A stretch of DNA of 10,490 nucleotides from Rickettsiales bacterium (lineage in GTDB: Bacteria > Pseudomonadota > Alphaproteobacteria > Rickettsiales > UBA8987), in the NCBI GenBank assembly GCA_028282625.1, contig JANQHP010000203.1, positions 1 through 10,490 on the forward strand, given 5' to 3'. Of the stretch, positions 6,998 through 10,490 are shown one piece after another (the stretch's first letter is position 1; every line of letters starts with the position of its first letter). Position numbers and translations under genes: made by a program. A model generated the notes under the pieces. That model did no database searches. It saw nothing but the letters and a program-made list of their open reading frames with translations, and had not been told where the DNA came from.

Positions 6998-7603
6998 ATG
7001 GTGCAGCAGAGCAGCAACAGGATGATTTTGTTGAGGAGTGTGGCGGTGTTGACCCTCTGCCTTGGTGGCCTTGCGGCGTGTAGCGGCGCCGAGGTGAAAC
7101 GGAATCTGGGCCTGACCAAGGAGGCACCGGATGAATTTATGGTGCTTTCGCGGCCCAAGCTCAGTGTGCCGCCTGACTTTACGCTAGCTCCTCCAACAGG
7201 CGATGCGGGTCAGGTGCCTAGAAGTTTGGTGCCCGAGCAGGCGCGTGCGCAGTTGATTGGCATGCCAAAAAGCGCGCCGTCTGGGGCAGAAGCTTCGCAG
7301 GCTTCAGCAGGACCAGCCGAGCAGCTATTGCTTCAGCGTAGTGGTTATGACGCGGCACGTGCCAAGGAGGTGCGCACGCTTTTAAGGGACGAGGCATCGC
7401 AAGATCAGGAAGAAGAAAGCCTGGTCAAGCGTTTGCTTTATGACCCCAAGGCTCCCGATCCGATTGTGGACGCCGACGCCGAGCGCACGCGGGTTTCCAC
7501 CCAGCAGCGTGAAGGGGCAACGGTGACCGGAGAAGGGGCTGCAGTGATTGAGGTGGAGCCACCCACCCCGCTTCAGCAGATCATTGAGCGTATTGAGCAA
7601 TAG
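6998..7603 (+). CDS. Lipoprotein of the BamF/DUF3035 type, probable BAM complex subunit
   Basis: A 201-residue secreted lipoprotein. The N-terminus has basic residues, then a hydrophobic stretch and the lipobox LAAC at 25-28, so Cys28 would be lipidated after LspA cleavage. Residue +2 is Ser, which under the E. coli Lol rule favours outer-membrane sorting. After it comes the conserved DUF3035 block: NLGLTKEAPDEFMVLSRPKL then SVPPDFTLAPP (about 36-66). The rest is charged and Gln/Glu/Ala-rich, ending in a short amphipathic helix-like segment, LQQIIERIEQ. In Caulobacter a protein of this family, BamF, is an accessory subunit of the outer-membrane barrel assembly machine; the same role here is inference. 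The ATG at 6998 has AGGA 7 bases upstream and starts 4 bases after lspA, the usual alphaproteobacterial position. Confidence 0.85.
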   Translation: MVQQSSNRMILLRSVAVLTLCLGGLAACSGAEVKRNLGLTKEAPDEFMVLSRPKLSVPPDFTLAPPTGDAGQVPRSLVPEQARAQLIGMPKSAPSGAEASQASAGPAEQLLLQRSGYDAARAKEVRTLLRDEASQDQEEESLVKRLLYDPKAPDPIVDADAERTRVSTQQREGATVTGEGAAVIEVEPPTPLQQIIERIEQ

Positions 7604-7607
7604 CAAT

Positions 7608-9533
7608 ATGTCTGCAGGCGCTGCAACGTCTCCTACTGCAGGTCAGTCTGGTTCCCCCATACGCATTTTATCGCCTGTGATGGTCAACCGCATTGCGGCG
7701 GGTGAAGTGATTGAACGCCCTGCTGCTGCGGTCAAAGAGCTGGCGGAAAATGCGTTGGACGCGGGTGCGACCAAGGTGGATATTGTGCTGGAGGCCGGCG
7801 GGAAAAACCGGATTATGGTGCGTGATAACGGTGTGGGCATGGCTCCCCAGGAGTTGGAGCTTGCTATTTTGCGTCACGCGACCTCCAAGCTGCCGCAAGA
7901 TGATTTGATGCAGATCCAGCATTTTGGTTTCCGTGGGGAGGCCTTGCCTTCGATTGGTTCGGTCGCGCGACTTACGATCACAAGCCGGCCGCAAGCGGCA
8001 GAACAGGCCGCTTCGATTAAGGTGGAAGGCGGGCAAGTGCATGCGTTGCAGCCGGCTGCAGGCGGGGTAGGAACCACGGTGGAGGTGCGGGATATGTTTT
8101 TTGCCACGCCGGCGCGGCTGAAATTTTTAAAGTCCGACCGGGCCGAGCAGCAGCATGTGGTGGATGTGGTCCACCGGCTGGCGATGGCGCATCCTTTTGT
8201 GGCGTGGTCTTTGATGGCAGATGGCAAAAAGCGAGTGGTGCTTGCGGCGCAAGAAGGGGACGCAGAAGAGGCGCGCTTGCTGCGCCTTGGGGATATTTTA
8301 GGCCAAGGGTTTATGGAAAACGCGCTGCCGGTCAAGGCCGAGCGGGAGGGCTATCGCCTGGAAGGGTTTGCCAGCCTGCCAACCTTTCATCGGGGAACAA
8401 GCACGGCGCAATATCTCTTTTTAAACGGTCGCCCGGTGAAAGACCGCCTGTTGCTTGGTGCGGTACGGGGGGCCTATCAGGATTTTCTCGCGCGTGGGCG
8501 GCACCCGGTGCTGGCGTTGTTTTTTACCTGTGAGGCCCAGGATGTGGATGTGAACGTGCATCCGGCCAAGGCGGAGGTGCGTTTTCGTGAAGCGGATAAG
8601 GTGCGCGGCTTGCTGGTTTCTGCCCTGCGGCACGCGCTGGCAGAAGCGGGCTTCCGGGCTTCCACTTCCACGGCGCAGACCGCGCTTGCGGCCTTGCAGC
8701 CTGGTGTGTTGCCCCAAAATGCTGCGGTGCAACATGATTCGGCGACGCAAGAGGCGGGCCCGCTGACCTCGCTCTATCAGGTGCCCGAAGGGGATGGTGC
8801 AGGTGCCAGGGAGCGGGCAGTAGGTGGGTTTACGCCAAGCGTTGCCTCGCGTCCGCGGATGCAAGCTTCCACCTTGTTTCCTGCGCATGCAACGCCGCCT
8901 GCCGCACCCGGTGAGCCTGCCGCGCATGCCGCAAGCGACGATGCGGTATCCTACCCTTTGGGTGCGGCGCGGGCCCAGCTGCATGCGACCTATATTGTGG
9001 CGCAGACTGAGGATGGCTTGGTGCTGGTGGACCAACATGCGGCGCATGAGCGGCTGGTCTATGAGAAAATGAAGGCGGCACTGGCAGAGTCGGGCATTGC
9101 GCGGCAAATGCTGCTGCTGCCGGTGGAGGTCACCCTGGGGCCGGCGGAGCGGGACGGCTTGCTGGCAGAACGTGAGATACTGGCCACGCTTGGCTTTGTG
9201 CTGGCACCTTCGGGCGAGAACGTTGTGTGTGTGACAGAGGTGCCGGCTCTGCTGGACAAGGTGAATGTGGCGCATTTGGTGAAGGATTTGGCCGACGATA
9301 TACTGGAAAGCGGGCAAGGGCTTTCCTTGCAGGAAAGGCTGGAGCATGTGTGCGGGACCATGGCCTGCCACGGGAGTATCCGTGCGGGCAGAAGGCTGCA
9401 TCTTGAGGAGATGAATGCGCTCCTTCGCGAGATGGAAAACACGCCTTTTTCGGGGCAATGCAACCACGGACGGCCAACCTATGTCGCCCTGAAACTGGCC
9501 GAGATTGAGAAATTATTTGGACGGCGTGAATAG
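7608..9533 (+). CDS. mutL: DNA mismatch repair endonuclease MutL
   Basis: Homodimeric GHKL ATPase of 641 residues that links MutS mismatch recognition to strand incision. N-terminal motifs are NRIAAGEVIERP at 27-38, VKELAENALDAGA with Glu44 at the catalytic position (usually KELVEN), DNGVGM at 73-78 and GFRGEAL at 107-113. LNGRPVKD and DVNVHPAKAEVRF follow. A Pro/Ala-rich linker (about 365-440) leads to the C-terminal domain, which has the endonuclease motif DQHAAHERLVYE starting at Asp475, ACHGSI, and GQCNHGRPT near the end. MutL is therefore expected to nick DNA itself, as in MutH-less bacteria. The N-terminus has about 17 extra residues before the IRIL core, and no clear Shine-Dalgarno precedes the ATG at 7608. 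It starts 4 bases after the lipoprotein stop, so coupling is plausible. Confidence 0.97.
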   Translation: MSAGAATSPTAGQSGSPIRILSPVMVNRIAAGEVIERPAAAVKELAENALDAGATKVDIVLEAGGKNRIMVRDNGVGMAPQELELAILRHATSKLPQDDLMQIQHFGFRGEALPSIGSVARLTITSRPQAAEQAASIKVEGGQVHALQPAAGGVGTTVEVRDMFFATPARLKFLKSDRAEQQHVVDVVHRLAMAHPFVAWSLMADGKKRVVLAAQEGDAEEARLLRLGDILGQGFMENALPVKAEREGYRLEGFASLPTFHRGTSTAQYLFLNGRPVKDRLLLGAVRGAYQDFLARGRHPVLALFFTCEAQDVDVNVHPAKAEVRFREADKVRGLLVSALRHALAEAGFRASTSTAQTALAALQPGVLPQNAAVQHDSATQEAGPLTSLYQVPEGDGAGARERAVGGFTPSVASRPRMQASTLFPAHATPPAAPGEPAAHAASDDAVSYPLGAARAQLHATYIVAQTEDGLVLVDQHAAHERLVYEKMKAALAESGIARQMLLLPVEVTLGPAERDGLLAEREILATLGFVLAPSGENVVCVTEVPALLDKVNVAHLVKDLADDILESGQGLSLQERLEHVCGTMACHGSIRAGRRLHLEEMNALLREMENTPFSGQCNHGRPTYVALKLAEIEKLFGRRE

Positions 9534-9543
9534 CAGGTCTTTG

Positions 9544-10353
9544 ATGGCGGCTCCTTCCTCGTTTGCCCCCTTTTCGTTGCAGAGAAAGCAGCTTCAGCTT
9601 GATAGGGCGGCGGCACATATGGCTTCGCATCCTTTGTGGCGTATGGCCACGCAGCGCTTGGCCGAACGCTTGGCGGATGAAATGGTGGACATATTTCCTC
9701 GTGTGGCCGAGATAGGGTGCCGTACCGGTGAACTGGCCGAGCTGTTGCAGGGAAAGGTGGGACAGAAGCGCTATATACAGCTGGATCTTTCCGCCAACAT
9801 GCTGCAGCGCAACATGCATCCTGCAGGACGTGCGCAGGCGCACCCGGAATGGCTGCCGCTTTTGCCTCACAGTGTGGATTTGGTGGCAAGCGTGTTCTGC
9901 CTGCATTGGCTGAACGACATTCCTGGTGTGCTGGCACAAATTCATCGCTCGCTGGATGCAGGCGGAGCGTTGGTGGCCACCGTGTTTGGGGCGCAATCGT
10001 TAACAGCCTTGCGTGAGGTGTTGATGCAGGCCGAACTGGAGGAAAAAGGTGGCGCGGCGTTGCGTATGGCACCGCTTCCCACCGCGCAGGATATGGCTGG
10101 GTTGCTGCAGCGTGCGGGGTTTATTGAGCCGGTGACCCACAGTGAAACGGTGACGATGCTTTACGAAAATATGTGGGATCTGATGCATGATCTTCGTGCT
10201 ATGGGTGAAAATGCTGCAATGCAACATGCTTCTGCTTTGCACCTGGCAACGGTGAAGAAGGCCGAGGAGCTTTATCGCAGGAAATATGCCAGGCCCGATG
10301 GCAGCCTGCCGGCTTCGTTTGAGATCATTGAGTTGGTGGGGTGGAAGAAATAA
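9544..10353 (+). CDS. SAM-binding methyltransferase-fold protein, NDUFAF5-like (complex I assembly)
   Basis: Class I SAM-binding protein of 269 residues. Motif I is VAEIGCRTGE at 54-63, with an acidic Asp81 at the end of strand 2 (YIQLDLSANML). The segment LHWLNDIPGVLAQIHRSL at 120-137, the LMHDLRAMGE block at 213-222 and the C-terminal DGSLPASFEII..VGWK at 252-268 match the layout of human NDUFAF5. That protein hydroxylates an arginine of the complex I subunit NDUFS7. BioC-type O-methyltransferases share the fold but not this tail. Whether this protein hydroxylates or methylates is not visible. I chose the ATG at 9544, which has AGG 6 bases upstream and lies 10 bases after the mutL stop. A TTG start at 9505 would add 13 residues and overlap mutL. 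It is the last gene of the cluster. Confidence 0.85.
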   Translation: MAAPSSFAPFSLQRKQLQLDRAAAHMASHPLWRMATQRLAERLADEMVDIFPRVAEIGCRTGELAELLQGKVGQKRYIQLDLSANMLQRNMHPAGRAQAHPEWLPLLPHSVDLVASVFCLHWLNDIPGVLAQIHRSLDAGGALVATVFGAQSLTALREVLMQAELEEKGGAALRMAPLPTAQDMAGLLQRAGFIEPVTHSETVTMLYENMWDLMHDLRAMGENAAMQHASALHLATVKKAEELYRRKYARPDGSLPASFEIIELVGWKK

Positions 10354-10369
10354 GGGGTTTTGAAGCATC

Positions 10370-10397
10370 GGATGATGGATGCTGGATGCTGGATGGA
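10370..10397 (+). repeat. Short tandem repeat, 7-base unit GGATGCT
   Basis: Four head-to-tail units follow the last gene: GGATGAT, GGATGCT, GGATGCT, GGATGGA. The two middle copies are identical, and the outer ones share the GGATG core. No function is visible. Such arrays can change copy number by slippage. Confidence 0.8.
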
Positions 10398-10420
10398 AGG
10401 AGGGTGCGTGGCACCTCTTT
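10397..10420 (+). terminator. Terminator-like hairpin after the rightward gene cluster
   Basis: AAGGAGGGTGC (10397-10407) pairs with GCACCTCTTT (10411-10420) around a GTG loop. The stem is about ten base pairs, with one bulged G and one G-T pair, and its 3' arm is T-rich. It lies 43 bases after the methyltransferase stop. It lacks a long T run beyond the stem, so termination may be partial. The left arm also reads as a Shine-Dalgarno (AAGGAGG), so a different role is possible. Confidence 0.4.
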
Positions 10421-10423
10421 ATC

Positions 10424-10490
10424 GGAGCGCTTTAGCGCGACTAGGAGCAACGCGACGCGGCGCACGTGCGCCGGCGGGGGATCACAAGGG
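10424..10490. repeat. Palindrome-rich GC block, possible dispersed repeat running out of the window
   Basis: This noncoding edge holds a small hairpin, GCGC-TTTA-GCGC (10427-10438), and a perfect 16-base palindrome, CGGCGCACGTGCGCCG (10458-10473). GGGGGATCACAAGGG follows up to the window end and looks like the left arm of a further hairpin. Base composition shifts from mixed to very GC-rich. Dense short palindromes downstream of an operon are typical of REP-like dispersed elements. Only one copy is visible, so dispersal is inferred. Confidence 0.4.

Noticed and set aside
6217..7158. Minus-strand open frame of 313 codons opposite the ribF end, lspA and the lipoprotein start
   Set aside because: It spans three real genes antisense, is low in recognisable hydrophobic or domain structure and rich in His, Pro and Arg. 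This is an effect of GC-rich codon use.
8421..9467. Minus-strand open frame of 348 codons opposite mutL
   Set aside because: It lies fully antisense to a clear MutL, has the Arg/His/Gln-rich composition of a reverse-strand shadow, and shows no domain or ribosome binding site that I could recognise.
9505..9543. Earlier TTG start for the NDUFAF5-like gene
   Set aside because: It overlaps mutL and adds 13 residues not needed by the family. The ATG at 9544 has a better spaced AGG.
1..10490. CRISPR arrays, tRNA or rRNA genes, insertion sequences, defence or phage genes
   Set aside because: No repeat-spacer pattern, RNA gene motif, transposase or phage-like protein was seen. The gene content is housekeeping throughout.

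Overview
The window reads as an ordinary housekeeping stretch of a GC-rich alphaproteobacterial chromosome. The alphaproteobacterial call is an inference from several signs. lspA is followed directly by a short lipoprotein of the BamF/DUF3035 type. MutL carries the endonuclease motif, as in lineages without MutH. There is an NDUFAF5-type methyltransferase, a gene shared by alphaproteobacteria and mitochondria. A heat-shock promoter of the alphaproteobacterial RpoH type (CTTGAAA, 15 bases, CCTATAT) lies before htpG. I could not identify a genus.

Left part, minus strand (1-3272): htpG, the bacterial Hsp90 chaperone, is open at its 3' end at the window edge. Upstream of it in the same direction is murJ, the lipid II flippase. 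The 87-base gap between them holds the predicted RpoH promoter and a strong ribosome binding site for htpG.

Middle (3273-3526): a divergent, AT-richer control region between murJ and the rightward genes. It holds a possible 16-codon leader ORF whose stop codon overlaps the next start codon.

Right part, plus strand (3527-10353): seven tightly packed genes that look like one transcription unit. In order they are a CaCA-type sodium/calcium antiporter (YrbG family), secF, ribF, lspA, a BamF-like lipoprotein, mutL and an NDUFAF5-like methyltransferase. Gaps are 57 bases after the antiporter, then 13, -14, 4, 4 and 10. The products serve several jobs: protein export (SecF), lipoprotein maturation (LspA), outer-membrane assembly (BamF-like), flavin cofactors (RibF), mismatch repair (MutL) and probably respiratory complex I maturation. 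Two partners expected from other genomes are absent: secD beside secF, and ileS between ribF and lspA.

Right edge (10354-10490): noncoding sequence with a 7-base tandem repeat, a terminator-like hairpin and a palindrome-rich GC block that may be part of a dispersed repeat running out of the window.

I looked for an undescribed system and do not see one. The points worth a second look are the htpG promoter, the leader ORF, the split secD/secF and ribF/lspA arrangements, an Asp-to-Glu change in MurJ, and the repeat block at the right edge.
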